Assembly: GCF_028368975.1 (NCBI RefSeq)
Contig: NZ_JAQNDM010000002.1
Span: forward strand, 248,001 to 312,000
Direction of reading: 5' to 3'
Length of the DNA stretch: 64,000 bases
Origin: Stigmatella ashevillena
GTDB taxonomy: Bacteria; Myxococcota; Myxococcia; Myxococcales; Myxococcaceae
Position 1 is the stretch's first letter, and every line of letters begins with the position of its first letter. The position numbers and the translations under genes were made by a program. The notes below the pieces were generated by a model that saw nothing but the letters and a program-made list of their open reading frames with translations, was not told where the DNA came from and ran no database searches. Shown one piece after another: positions 51,464 to 61,839 of the stretch.

Positions 51464-51644
51464 GCTGACATGACTTCAGGCGCGGAGCATCCCTGCTTGC
51501 ACCGGGAAGGCCTCGCGCCTATATTTTTCGCCACTCACCCTCACACGAGGTCGGAAACGCCAGTGAAGCTGAACGCCTGAAATCCGTGGTCCTTGTGCTT
51601 TTTCGCACGCCGGGTCCTGCCCGGCCGGATTCAGGAGTCGCTTC

Positions 51645-53144
<1,500 letters not shown>

Positions 53145-53210
53145 CCTTCGTTCGGCCCCGGGGTTTTCTGTGCAGGACGGCGATTCGTCCCCTACCAAGG
53201 ACCCCATTCC

Positions 53211-53591
53211 ATGCGCATTCAGTCCACCCTGATGGCTTCTCTTCTCGCTTCGCTGATGTTTGCCACGCCGGTGCTCGCCGCCCAGGAGACCGCCCCTGCG
53301 GCTCAGGCGCCTTCTGGGGAGTGCCACGGTGGAAAGGAAAAGCGGCACCATGGCCGTTGGGGCCACAAGGGCAAGCACCTGGACCGCGCGGTGCAGGAGG
53401 GACGGCTCACGCAGGCCCAGGCGGATCAATTCAAGGCCGAGGCCCGTCAGCTTCGCGAAGAGGCCCGGGCCCTGCGCCAGAGCAGCGGCGGGCAGCTCTC
53501 CGACGCGCAGAAGGAGCAGTTCCGGCAGCGCCGCCATGCCCTGCGTGAGAAGGTGAAGGCCGCCATGGGGCCGTCTGCCTCCGGCGCCTGA
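53211..53591 (+). CDS. small secreted Spy/CpxP-like protein
   Basis: A 126-residue exported protein. The signal peptide ends PVLA-A (about 23). The mature part has a His/Lys/Gly-rich patch (HGGKEKRHHGRWGHKGKH) and two helical segments (LTQAQADQFKAEARQLREEA and LSDAQKEQFRQRRHALREK) resembling the LTxxQ-type helices of Spy/CpxP periplasmic chaperones, though the match is loose. The His-rich stretch could bind metal. It converges with imuB 5 bases downstream. Confidence 0.65.
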   Translation: MRIQSTLMASLLASLMFATPVLAAQETAPAAQAPSGECHGGKEKRHHGRWGHKGKHLDRAVQEGRLTQAQADQFKAEARQLREEARALRQSSGGQLSDAQKEQFRQRRHALREKVKAAMGPSASGA

Positions 53592-53596
53592 GGCCG

Positions 53597-55108
53597 TCAG
53601 TCGAAGAGTCCCTGGAGGTAGAAGCGCCCATCCCGAGCATCCCGGAAGACCCAGGCAGGGCCCAGTCCTTCAAAATGGACCCGGTAGTAGTCCCGGCTGA
53701 AGGGCGTCTCGGCCCACCACTCTCCGCTCAGGCGCTCGGGGCCTGCCATCGCCGTCACCCGGCGTCTCCGGCCCAGCAGCCACGCCGCGAGCAACTCGCC
53801 GGACTCGGTCACTTCGGCATCCAGCGTGGCGGGAGCCTCCAGAAGACGCGACGGGCGCTCTCGAAACGCCTCATCCACGGGCACCTCCACCTCCTCCTTG
53901 GGAAGCAACTCCCCCGCCATGCTCCGCGTGGCGGCAGGAGGCCTGAAGGCCCGGGCCACATAGGCCTGCTCGGGACGGTGAACGGCCTCCAACGCCGCAC
54001 AGAAGAGGGAACCCTCCCCCAGCGTGGTGGCCAGCCGCGACAGCACCACCTCCAGGGCCGCATCCCCTTCGGGTGCGTCTCCAAGGGCGAGTTGCTGTCC
54101 CCGGTCCTCGCTGTGCTCTTCCACCCGGATCGAGAGCGCGGCCACCGGATTCTCCAGCTTCAAATCGGACAGCCGGTGCCGCGCCAGGTCTAACAAGAGC
54201 TTCGAGCGGGCCGAGGGCCTCGCCAACGTGAGTGGGAGCTCCACCTGCCCTCTGGGATCCAGTTGCAAGGCAAAGGTCAGCTGGACGGCGGCCCTGCGCC
54301 GTCCGGCGAGCCGTGCACAGAGCCGGTCCAGCACGGTCTTGAGAGCGAACTGAAGGGGCTCGAAAGACTCGGCGGGCCACTCCAGCGTCATGCGTTCCTC
54401 CAGAAGCTCCTCCAGCACCGCCGCCACGAAGGGCGTGTCATCCCGGCCCTGACAAAGCGTGTGCGCACGCAGGCCTTCAGCGCCTCCTCGCGCCGTCACC
54501 GCGCCGACGGGCAGCGCCGCTACTTCACCAAGGGTGCTGAACCCGAGCGCCGTGAAAGGAGCCCGGGAGGGCTCTTCCAGCGCCAGGAGTGGGAGGGAAG
54601 CCAGGGCCAGGGCGCTCTCCCCTGCCGCAACGACTTGCAGGGGGCGCGTTCCGTGGCGGGCCAGCGCCTGGCTGGTGAACAGCTCCGAAGCCACCACGGC
54701 CCGGCCTCGGTACCCATGGCCTGAGCACACCTCCAGCACCCTCAGGCACAATCCCTCCTCTCCTCCAAAGAGGGGCGCCGCGCTCGCGTCGAACCACAAG
54801 CCCTCCGGTGAGGCGAGCTGAAAGGCCGGCGCCACGCACAGCAGGGCCTCTCCCAGCGAGCTCAGCGCCCGCGCCTCATCCTCGGCACGGTAGGCAAAGT
54901 GCTGAAGGGCGGGTTCCAGGGCATTCGCGGCCGTCAGCGTCATGCCCGCCCGGGCCCCGGCTTTCAGGGCACTCGTCGAGGCAAAAGCCACCCGCCGCTG
55001 GCCACGCACTTCCTCCACCAGCGCGAAGGGTTTGCCCGCAAGCCCCGGCGACTCAATGACCTTCCGCTGCGCTGGAAAGCGCGCGAAGTGCAGATAGCCC
55101 CACCGCAT
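53597..55108 (-). CDS. imuB: ImuB, catalytically inactive Y-family polymerase homologue
   Basis: A 503-residue mutasome scaffold. The fold follows DinB/Y-family polymerases, but the N-terminal acidic residues that bind metal are absent (RWGYLHFARFPAQRKV, FALVEEVRGQRRV), as is usual for ImuB. A possible beta-clamp binding site is RGQQLALGD, and the characteristic C-terminus reads FRDARDGRFYLQGLFD. It recruits DnaE2 to the clamp in other bacteria. It lies 24 bases downstream of imuA and is co-transcribed with it. Confidence 0.88.
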   Translation of the reverse strand: MRWGYLHFARFPAQRKVIESPGLAGKPFALVEEVRGQRRVAFASTSALKAGARAGMTLTAANALEPALQHFAYRAEDEARALSSLGEALLCVAPAFQLASPEGLWFDASAAPLFGGEEGLCLRVLEVCSGHGYRGRAVVASELFTSQALARHGTRPLQVVAAGESALALASLPLLALEEPSRAPFTALGFSTLGEVAALPVGAVTARGGAEGLRAHTLCQGRDDTPFVAAVLEELLEERMTLEWPAESFEPLQFALKTVLDRLCARLAGRRRAAVQLTFALQLDPRGQVELPLTLARPSARSKLLLDLARHRLSDLKLENPVAALSIRVEEHSEDRGQQLALGDAPEGDAALEVVLSRLATTLGEGSLFCAALEAVHRPEQAYVARAFRPPAATRSMAGELLPKEEVEVPVDEAFRERPSRLLEAPATLDAEVTESGELLAAWLLGRRRRVTAMAGPERLSGEWWAETPFSRDYYRVHFEGLGPAWVFRDARDGRFYLQGLFD

Positions 55109-55132
55109 GATCCCCGCTCCCTCTCCGACCCC

Positions 55133-56014
55133 TCAGTTCGAGGCCGGGCCCCCGCCCAGACGGGAGCGAAAGGACGGCATCGCCGCATCCCGTCCCGGGC
55201 GCTGCCCCTGGATGCCGCACACCCCGTTGCGGCGCTCCCAAGAGCGCCCCCGGTAGAACTCCGGCATGCTGTCCTCCTCGCCAGGAGGCAGCTCCTCCGC
55301 GAGCCGCAGGGCGCCCGCTTCCTCCGTCCCCAGCGCGGGATAGAGCGCGTGCCACGGCAACACGGCCCGGGTTCCCAGACCCCCCTGCCTGCTGCGCACC
55401 ACTTCCACCGAGAGGTGGTCCGCGCCCTCGGATTCAGTTCGCAGGCGTGTCACGCCATCCGCGGGAGCGCTGGGGGACGAGAGCAGCAGCAAGAGGCTGC
55501 CCCCCCGGAAGGCGGCATCCGCCAGCTTCTTGCCCTCCGCCAACGACAGGCGCACACCGGACGCCTTTCCCGGGCCTCCGGCCGCCAGCCCCAGGGAGAG
55601 ATCCAGCACCACGCAGGCGAAGGCGCCACTCCGGGCGAGCTGAACCGCTGTCCAAGCCAGCTGCGCCGGTGCCTTGGGGCGCACGATGAGCAACCGGGCC
55701 AGATCCACCCCCATCGCCGCCGCAGCGGGGGGATAGAGCTCCCTGGGCCCGTCCACCCAGGCGCACAACCGGCGCTCCTGGTGGGCCGCCGCCACCGCGC
55801 GCAACGCCAGGCTGGTGCGGCCCGAGGCCATCTCCCCACACAGCTCCAGGGCCTGTCCCAGGGGGAAGCCCCCCGAGGGCAACAGCGCATCGATCTCCTC
55901 GACGCCGGTGCGCAGCGTGGCCAGAGAGCTGCGCGGTGCCGCCTGGAGCTGGCGGATCCGCTCGCGCAGTTGCTCCACCACCGCCCCCGTCCGATCCTCC
56001 GCTGCCGCGCTCAT
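55133..56014 (-). CDS. imuA: ImuA, RecA-like mutasome protein
   Basis: A 293-residue RecA/SulA-related protein of the SOS mutagenesis cassette. The Walker A region is degenerate (CGEMASGRTSLALR, Arg in place of Lys), and the hydrophobic Walker B-like strand reads FACVVLDLSLGL. The ATG at 56012-56014 has an excellent ribosome site (GGAGGAGGGG). A 16-of-17 LexA box lies 30 bases upstream. It would act with ImuB and DnaE2 in error-prone repair after damage. Confidence 0.88.
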   Translation of the reverse strand: MSAAAEDRTGAVVEQLRERIRQLQAAPRSSLATLRTGVEEIDALLPSGGFPLGQALELCGEMASGRTSLALRAVAAAHQERRLCAWVDGPRELYPPAAAAMGVDLARLLIVRPKAPAQLAWTAVQLARSGAFACVVLDLSLGLAAGGPGKASGVRLSLAEGKKLADAAFRGGSLLLLLSSPSAPADGVTRLRTESEGADHLSVEVVRSRQGGLGTRAVLPWHALYPALGTEEAGALRLAEELPPGEEDSMPEFYRGRSWERRNGVCGIQGQRPGRDAAMPSFRSRLGGGPASN

Positions 56015-56043
56015 CACCCCTCCTCCGCATGCGAACCCAGCGC

Positions 56044-56060
56044 CTACACGCTCGTTCAGT
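56044..56060 (-). promoter_or_regulatory. LexA box of the imuA-imuB operon
   Basis: On the plus strand CTACACGCTCGTTCAGT matches 16 of 17 positions of CTRHAMRYBYGTTCAGS (consensus from memory); only the last base differs. It is centred about 38 bases upstream of the imuA ATG, a usual operator position, and supports SOS control of imuA-imuB. Confidence 0.7.
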
Positions 56061-56183
56061 ATGCTCGGGGATCTGGCGGGAACCACGAAGGACCCACTGC
56101 GGTGGCCTGACTGGGAGTCTCAGGGCCGCGCGATCCAGGCGGGATCACGGGCCTCCGGGGGGGCTGGCCCAACCTTGTACGGT

Positions 56184-56211
56184 GGATCTCCGCTCAGAAC
56201 TTTGGAGATCC
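56184..56211 (-). terminator. hairpin after the VWA lipoprotein gene
   Basis: GGATCTCC (56184-56191) and GGAGATCC (56204-56211) form an exact 8-bp stem with a 12-base loop, 15 bases beyond the VWA gene stop on the minus strand. No T-run follows. It may separate this gene from the imuA-imuB promoter 120 bases further on. Confidence 0.4.
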
Positions 56212-56225
56212 TCCGTCCGCGCAGG

Positions 56226-57437
56226 CTACTCCGCGCAAAGCAGCTTCACTTCCACCGCTTGATCATCCGCCTTGCGCAGGCAGTTGCCCAGGAAGAAGAG
56301 GCGCGCGGGACGATCCTCGCCGGAGGCGTCGTAGCGCAGATCCCCCCCGGCCACGCTGCACTTCTGAACCGTACCGTCTCCCCGGCTCACCAGCACCTGC
56401 GCCAATAACGGATCCGGGATGTTCATCACCTCCACGCTCTGGGAGATGGCGGCCAGCGCCGCAATGGACACCAGCGACTCGCGGTAGTTCGCCTTGCAGA
56501 TGGAGTCGAGGTTCGCCAGCGTGCTGTTGAAGCGCTCCGCCATGGCCCGCTGGCGGATGCCCGGCCCGTAGGAGGTCGGGCAGTCCACGTTGCGCACGTA
56601 CGTCGTCCCCTGCGATGTGTCCTTGATCAGCTTCGCCTCTTTGGTGCTCAGCCCCACCGGGCCAATGGTGGCCCACAGCACCTCCCGAGACGCCCCCCGC
56701 CCATCCCGCAGCGACTGGAAGATCTGGAAGTACTCGTCCACGGACGTGAGCGTGTCGGCCTGCTCCGAGCAGAGGTCCCGCGAGGTATCCGCCGTGAGGA
56801 TGACCGGGGGCGGACGTTGCGTGGAGCTGCAGTCTTCCTCGTCCGTCACCACCACCACCAGCAACCGCGCCCCGTCCCTCAGAAATCCCTTGTTCCCTCC
56901 CTGTTCCAGTGGGACGCCCGCCACCCCGGGGTCGGCCACCGCCAGCCGGACGGCCTCGAAGGGCGTCTCCTGGCCGCTGCCCCTGATTCCTTGCACCACC
57001 AGCCTCCGGAACTTCTCCAGCAGCTCCGGATCCGCGCCCTCGATGTACTTCTCGGCGCTTGGCTCACCGCCTGGGGTGGGAACGGGCCTCAGGTGCCCAC
57101 TTTCCTCCGGATAGAAGTCGACCGCCCCCACGGTTCGCACATACACGGACGTGGTGATGACCCCCACCCGGAAGTCCTGAGCCACCCCCCCACCCTGGCG
57201 CAGCTGCTCCAGGAAGGCCGGTAGCTCGGTGGCAATCGCCTCCTGCTCCTCTTTCATCGAGCCCGAGTTGTCGATCACGAACAGGATGTCCGTCTTCTGC
57301 GGGGGGATGACCGGCGCCTCGGCCTGGCACTTTCCGGGAACTCCCGAGCCCGGCCGATCCACCGGAGAGTCACATGCCGCCCCCCACCCCAAGAGGGCGG
57401 ACAACAGGACGATTCGAGCAGGAACTTGGACCCTCAC
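56226..57437 (-). CDS. VWA domain lipoprotein
   Basis: A 403-residue exported lipoprotein: the signal peptide ends LGWGAAC (lipobox-like Cys22). A von Willebrand factor A domain follows (about 50-270) with the MIDAS motif DNSGSM in ILFVIDNSGSMKEEQEAI, a conserved Thr later, and TDEEDCSS. The C-terminal part has several Cys residues. VWA domains bind proteins or metals; myxobacteria carry many such lipoproteins of unknown role. Start is the GTG at 57435-57437 with GGAGGAG 6 bases upstream; the longer in-frame start lacks this site. Divergent from lon by 253 bases. Confidence 0.87.
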   Translation of the reverse strand: MRVQVPARIVLLSALLGWGAACDSPVDRPGSGVPGKCQAEAPVIPPQKTDILFVIDNSGSMKEEQEAIATELPAFLEQLRQGGGVAQDFRVGVITTSVYVRTVGAVDFYPEESGHLRPVPTPGGEPSAEKYIEGADPELLEKFRRLVVQGIRGSGQETPFEAVRLAVADPGVAGVPLEQGGNKGFLRDGARLLVVVVTDEEDCSSTQRPPPVILTADTSRDLCSEQADTLTSVDEYFQIFQSLRDGRGASREVLWATIGPVGLSTKEAKLIKDTSQGTTYVRNVDCPTSYGPGIRQRAMAERFNSTLANLDSICKANYRESLVSIAALAAISQSVEVMNIPDPLLAQVLVSRGDGTVQKCSVAGGDLRYDASGEDRPARLFFLGNCLRKADDQAVEVKLLCAE

Positions 57438-57652
57438 GTGGGCTCCTCCGGCGGGCACGGCGCAGCAGGATGCGCCGCATTAAGAAAGAATGGGGCCCAG
57501 CATGCCCCACCTGCCGCTCGGCGGCGAGCAACCGTCTGACACCCGACTGACCCCCCACTCCTGGGTGGAAAAATGCACGCTGCGTTTGCCATGGCCGTTT
57601 TGGTTGCTACGTTGGGTCAACCGTCACAGAAGAACATCCTAGGTGTTCAACA

Positions 57653-57671
57653 GTCCGATACCCCATCGGAC
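57653..57671 (+). promoter_or_regulatory. hairpin in the lon leader near the ribosome site
   Basis: GTCCGAT (57653-57659) and ATCGGAC (57665-57671) pair perfectly around ACCCC, ending 4-5 bases before the GAGG ribosome site (about 57676-57679) of lon. A folded leader this close to the start could modulate translation, for example with temperature. The remaining 57438-57650 shows a short dyad GTTG-GGT-CAAC (57611-57621) and no clear promoter. Confidence 0.4.
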
Positions 57672-57690
57672 GCTTTGAGGAACGAACCGA

Positions 57691-60198
57691 ATGTCTGACG
57701 ACAAGAAGAAAGGCGCATCGGCCAGCGCCATGCCGACGGCCATGGCCCCCCCGGGCCTCATCAACAAGGAGGACATTCCCCAGGTTCTCCCCATCCTGCC
57801 CCTGCGCAACTCCGTCTTCTTCCCCGGGGGCGTGCTCCCCCTGGCGGTGGGTCGTCAGAAGACCATCGCGCTCATCAAGGACGCGGTGCGCGACGATCAG
57901 GTCATCGGTGTCGTCACGCAGCGCCGCGCCGAGGAAGAGGATCCGGGCGCCTCGGACCTCTACACCATGGGCACTGTTGCCCGCATCGTGAAGCTTCTGA
58001 AGATGGGCGAGGACAACTACTCGCTCGTCGTCCAGGGTCTGGCGCGCTTCCGCGTGCTGGAGCTGGTGCAGGAGGCCCCCTACCTCAAGGCCCGCGTGGA
58101 TGCCGTCGAGGACAAGACGTCGGCGGAGAACGTCGAGGTCGAGGCGCTCGGCATCAACCTGAAGAAGCTGGCGCGCGAAGTCATCGAGCTGATGCCGGAG
58201 CTGCCCGCGGCGGCCACCGAGCTGGTGGAGTCCATCACCCACCCCGGCCACCTGGCGGACCTCATCGCCGCCAACGTGGACGTGCCCATCGAGGAGAAGC
58301 AGGCCGTCCTGGAGACGGTGGACCTCAAGGCGCGCATGAAGCTCGTGCTGGAGCTGCTCAACCGCAAGCGCGAGATCCTCAAGCTCTCCAACAAGATCGA
58401 CTCCGCCGTGAAGGGCGAGATGTCGAAGACCCAGCGCGAGTACTACCTGCGCCAGCAGCTCAAGGCGATCAAGGAAGAGCTCGGCGAGATGGGCGAGGAG
58501 GAGGAGGAGCTCGACGAGCTGCAGGAGCGCCTGAAGAAGGCCGGCCTGCCTCCGGACGTGGAGAAGGTGGCCCAGAAGGAGCTCAACCGCCTGAAGACGA
58601 TCCCGGCGGCCTCCAGCGAGTACACCGTCGCCCGCACCTACCTGGATTGGATCGCCGATCTGCCGTGGTCGAAGATCTCCGAAGACAACCTCGACATCGA
58701 GAACGCGCGCCAGGTGCTGGACAAGGACCACTACGGCATCAAGAAGGTCAAGAAGCGCATCCTCGAGTACCTGGCCGTGCGCAAGCTGAAGAACGACATG
58801 CGCGGCCCCATCCTCTGCCTGGTGGGCCCTCCGGGTGTCGGTAAGACGTCGCTCGGCCAGAGCGTCGCCAAGGCCACCGGCCGCAAGTTCGTGCGCCTGT
58901 CGCTGGGCGGCGTGCGGGACGAGGCGGAAATCCGGGGCCACCGGCGCACCTACGTCGGCGCGCTGCCGGGCCGCTTCATCCAGAGCATGAAGAAGTCCGG
59001 GATGAAGAACCCGGTGATGATGCTCGACGAGATCGACAAGCTGGGCGCGGACTTCCGCGGCGACCCGAGCGCGGCGCTGCTGGAGGTGCTGGATCCGGAG
59101 CAGAACAACTCGTTCAGCGACCACTACCTGGACGTTCCGTTCGACCTGTCCAAGGTGATGTTCATCGCTACCGCGAACCAGCTGGATCCCATCCCCGGGC
59201 CGCTCCGCGACCGCATGGAGATCATCGAGCTGACCGGCTACACGTTCGAGGAGAAGCAGAGCATCGCGCGCATCCACCTCGTGCCCAAGCAGCTCCGGGA
59301 GCACGGGCTCTCGTCGGATCACATCGACGTCACCGACGAGGCGCTGCTCACGCTCACCACCTCGTACACCCGCGAGGCCGGTGTGCGTAACCTCGAGCGC
59401 CGCATCGCGGACCTGTGCCGCGCGGTGGCGGTGGAGGTGGCCGGCGGGAAGATGGACAAGCAGACCATCAACGGAGAGCGGGTCAAGGAGATCCTCGGGC
59501 CCGAGACGTACTACTCCGAGGTGGCCGAGCGCACGGAAGTGCCGGGCGTGGCCACGGGTCTGGCCTGGACGGCGGCGGGCGGCGATCTGCTCTTCATCGA
59601 GGCGACGAAGATGGCGGGCAAGGGCGGCATGACGCTCACCGGCCAGCTTGGCGATGTGATGAAGGAGAGCGCCACGGCGGCCTTGAGCTACCTGCGCAGC
59701 AAGGCGGAGGCGCTGGGCATCAGCCCGAACTTCCTCGAGAAGACGGACCTGCACCTGCACTTCCCCGCGGGCTCCATCCCGAAGGACGGCCCCTCGGCCG
59801 GCGTCACCATCCTCACGGCGCTCACCAGCCTGATGACGGGCATCCGGGTGCGCAGCGACACGGCGATGACGGGCGAGGCCACGTTGCGAGGCCTGGTGCT
59901 GCCGGTGGGCGGCATCAAGGAGAAGGTGCTCGCGGCGCACCGCGCCGGCATCAAGCGGGTCATCCTGCCCGAGCGCTGCCGCAAGGACCTGGTGGACGTG
60001 CCGGATCAGGCGAAGAAGGAGCTGGAGTTCATCTTCGTCACCCACATGGACGAGGTGCTGAAGGCAGCGCTGGAGACGCCTCCGTTCAAGACGCCGGCGG
60101 GCTCTTCCTCGGGCGGCGAGCAGCCCCAGACGCCGCTGCCGGGCGCGGCGGCCGACGGCAGTGCTCCGGAGATCCGGGCCGACGGGATGCGCAACTAG
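57691..60198 (+). CDS. lon: ATP-dependent protease Lon
   Basis: An 835-residue cytoplasmic AAA+ serine protease that degrades misfolded and regulatory proteins. It has the N-terminal LON substrate-binding domain (about 30-225), a coiled-coil, the ATPase domain (Walker [10 protein letters not shown], Walker [12 protein letters not shown]) and the protease domain with the Ser-Lys dyad Ser702 (PKDGPSAG) and Lys745 ([12 protein letters not shown]). M. xanthus has two Lon proteins, LonV (vegetative) and LonD/BsgA (developmental); the N-terminus [22 protein letters not shown] looks like LonV as I recall it. The C-terminal 45 residues are a variable Pro/Gly tail. A strong terminator follows. Confidence 0.96.
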   Translation: MSDDKKKGASASAMPTAMAPPGLINKEDIPQVLPILPLRNSVFFPGGVLPLAVGRQKTIALIKDAVRDDQVIGVVTQRRAEEEDPGASDLYTMGTVARIVKLLKMGEDNYSLVVQGLARFRVLELVQEAPYLKARVDAVEDKTSAENVEVEALGINLKKLAREVIELMPELPAAATELVESITHPGHLADLIAANVDVPIEEKQAVLETVDLKARMKLVLELLNRKREILKLSNKIDSAVKGEMSKTQREYYLRQQLKAIKEELGEMGEEEEELDELQERLKKAGLPPDVEKVAQKELNRLKTIPAASSEYTVARTYLDWIADLPWSKISEDNLDIENARQVLDKDHYGIKKVKKRILEYLAVRKLKNDMRGPILCLVGPPGVGKTSLGQSVAKATGRKFVRLSLGGVRDEAEIRGHRRTYVGALPGRFIQSMKKSGMKNPVMMLDEIDKLGADFRGDPSAALLEVLDPEQNNSFSDHYLDVPFDLSKVMFIATANQLDPIPGPLRDRMEIIELTGYTFEEKQSIARIHLVPKQLREHGLSSDHIDVTDEALLTLTTSYTREAGVRNLERRIADLCRAVAVEVAGGKMDKQTINGERVKEILGPETYYSEVAERTEVPGVATGLAWTAAGGDLLFIEATKMAGKGGMTLTGQLGDVMKESATAALSYLRSKAEALGISPNFLEKTDLHLHFPAGSIPKDGPSAGVTILTALTSLMTGIRVRSDTAMTGEATLRGLVLPVGGIKEKVLAAHRAGIKRVILPERCRKDLVDVPDQAKKELEFIFVTHMDEVLKAALETPPFKTPAGSSSGGEQPQTPLPGAAADGSAPEIRADGMRN

Positions 60199-60223
60199 GC
60201 CTCCTGAAGCCTCGGATGTGACG

Positions 60224-60260
60224 CGGGCGGGTTCCCCTGGGGAGCCCGCCCGTTGTCTTT
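60224..60260 (+). terminator. intrinsic terminator of lon
   Basis: A GC-rich stem (left arm 60224-60237, right arm 60239-60252, one G-T pair) closes on a very small loop and is followed by TTGTCTTT. It lies 26 bases past the lon stop. This is the clearest rho-independent terminator in the window. The remaining bases to 60369 show no strong promoter. Confidence 0.8.
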
Positions 60261-60369
60261 CGGGGTGGGAAGAGCGGGGGATTCAGGCCGCTCGCGTCCA
60301 TTGGTTTCGTGGGCGGCGGCGAGGCTTGCGTAGAATGGTGGACCCTACGCGACACAGAGGCCCTTCCCG

Positions 60370-61824
60370 ATGCTCAAGCCCGTTGTGCTCCTGCTGCTCC
60401 TCGCCTCCCCCGCGCTGGCCCGGCAGGTGAATGTCTCCTCGGTGTCCCAGCTCCAGACGGCCCTCGCGGGCGCGCAAGCCGGTGATGACATCGTCCTTGC
60501 GGATGGCACCTATGCGGTGAACGCCAACCTGAGCTGCACGGCGCATGGGACGGAGCAGGCGCCCATTACCGTGCGCGCTCAAAACCGGCTGGGTGCCCTC
60601 ATCCGCCTCAATGCGGTGGAGGGCTTCAAGGTCTCCGGTGCCTACTGGAGCTTCGACGGGCTCGACATCCAGGGCGTCTGCGCGGACGACAATACCTGCG
60701 AACATGCCTTCCACGTCACGGGCCGCGCCGAGCACTTCGTCCTGCGAAACAGCCGGGTGCGCGACTTCAACGCGCAGCTCAAGGTGAATGCCTCCCAGAA
60801 CGGAGCCACGTGGGAGATTCCCCACCGTGGCCTCATCGAGCGCAACGAGCTGGCCGACACCCGCCCCCGGGTGACTTCCAATCCGGTGACGAAGCTCAAC
60901 ATCGATACCGGCGACAATTGGGTTGTCCGCGACAACCTTATCCGCGACTTCCACAAGAACGCCGGGAACTCCATCTCCTACGGCGCCTTCATGAAGAGCG
61001 GCGGCAACAACGGCGTGTTCGAGCGAAACCTCGTGCTGTGCACCCGGGATGTCGCCACCGGCGGCATACGCATTGGGCTGTCCTTCGGAGGCGGCGGGAC
61101 GGGCAATGCCTTCTGCGCGCCGAACTTCAATCCCAACGTGACGTGCGATCCCGAGCACAGCGGCGGCACGATGCGCAACAACGTCATCGCCAACTGCTCG
61201 GACGTCGGCATCTACCTGAACAAGGCCCGCTCCACGCAGGTGCTCTTCAATACCCTCGTTGCCACCTCGGGCGTGGACTTCCGCTTTGCCTCCAGCACGG
61301 GCTCCGCGCACGGCAACGTGCTGGCGGGGAACCTGCGCGGCCGGGAGGGTGGCACTTTCGAGGCCGGCACCAACCTGCTCAACGTGAGCTCGGCCACCTT
61401 CTCTGGCTGGTACCAGGAGCCTCTGAAGGGGAACCTCACGATTCAAGGGAACGTGTCCATGTTGATCGGCGCTGCGGCGGCCCGGGCTCAGGTCGTGGAT
61501 GATTTCTGCGGCCAGCCCCGGCCGGCCCAGGGCGCGTACACGCTGGGGGCCCTGGAGCACTCGCTTGGGGATTGCCCGGGATGGCCCACCGATGGAGGCA
61601 GCCCGTCTCCCGGGGGGGAGACCGGCGATGGGGGCGTGGACGGGGGCAGCCCTTCTCCCGTGGACTCGGGGGTGGTCAGCGATGGGGGAGCGGGCGCGGA
61701 GGGTCCTTCCGATGATGAGGAAGCTTCCGGTGGGTGCGGCTGCTCCTCGGGTCTAGAGGGGAGCGCCACGCTCCTTCTGGCGGCCCTGGGGCTTCTTGCA
61801 CTCTCCAGCCACCGGAGGGTGTAG
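60370..61824 (+). CDS. secreted right-handed beta-helix protein with MYXO-CTERM-like tail
   Basis: A 484-residue exported protein. The signal peptide ends SPALA-R (about 18). A parallel beta-helix domain (about 20-385), similar to chondroitinase B/PL6-type and other polysaccharide lyases, opens with SSVSQLQTALAGAQAGDDIVLADGTY. A Gly/Pro/Asp-rich linker (395-440) leads to a tail with a Cys motif (GGCGCSS), a membrane helix (ATLLLAALGLLAL) and terminal SSHRRV. This matches the MYXO-CTERM sorting signal that is processed by a myxosortase and leads to surface display. Substrate could be an acidic or other polysaccharide; the calcium/catalytic residues of PL6 were not confirmed. Confidence 0.85.
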   Translation: MLKPVVLLLLLASPALARQVNVSSVSQLQTALAGAQAGDDIVLADGTYAVNANLSCTAHGTEQAPITVRAQNRLGALIRLNAVEGFKVSGAYWSFDGLDIQGVCADDNTCEHAFHVTGRAEHFVLRNSRVRDFNAQLKVNASQNGATWEIPHRGLIERNELADTRPRVTSNPVTKLNIDTGDNWVVRDNLIRDFHKNAGNSISYGAFMKSGGNNGVFERNLVLCTRDVATGGIRIGLSFGGGGTGNAFCAPNFNPNVTCDPEHSGGTMRNNVIANCSDVGIYLNKARSTQVLFNTLVATSGVDFRFASSTGSAHGNVLAGNLRGREGGTFEAGTNLLNVSSATFSGWYQEPLKGNLTIQGNVSMLIGAAAARAQVVDDFCGQPRPAQGAYTLGALEHSLGDCPGWPTDGGSPSPGGETGDGGVDGGSPSPVDSGVVSDGGAGAEGPSDDEEASGGCGCSSGLEGSATLLLAALGLLALSSHRRV

Positions 61825-61839
61825 AGGCCAGCCAGGTTC

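Noticed and set aside
55109-55132. Possible separate promoter for imuB
   Set aside because: The gap to imuA is only 24 bases and holds no hexamers; shared transcription from the LexA-controlled promoter is simpler.
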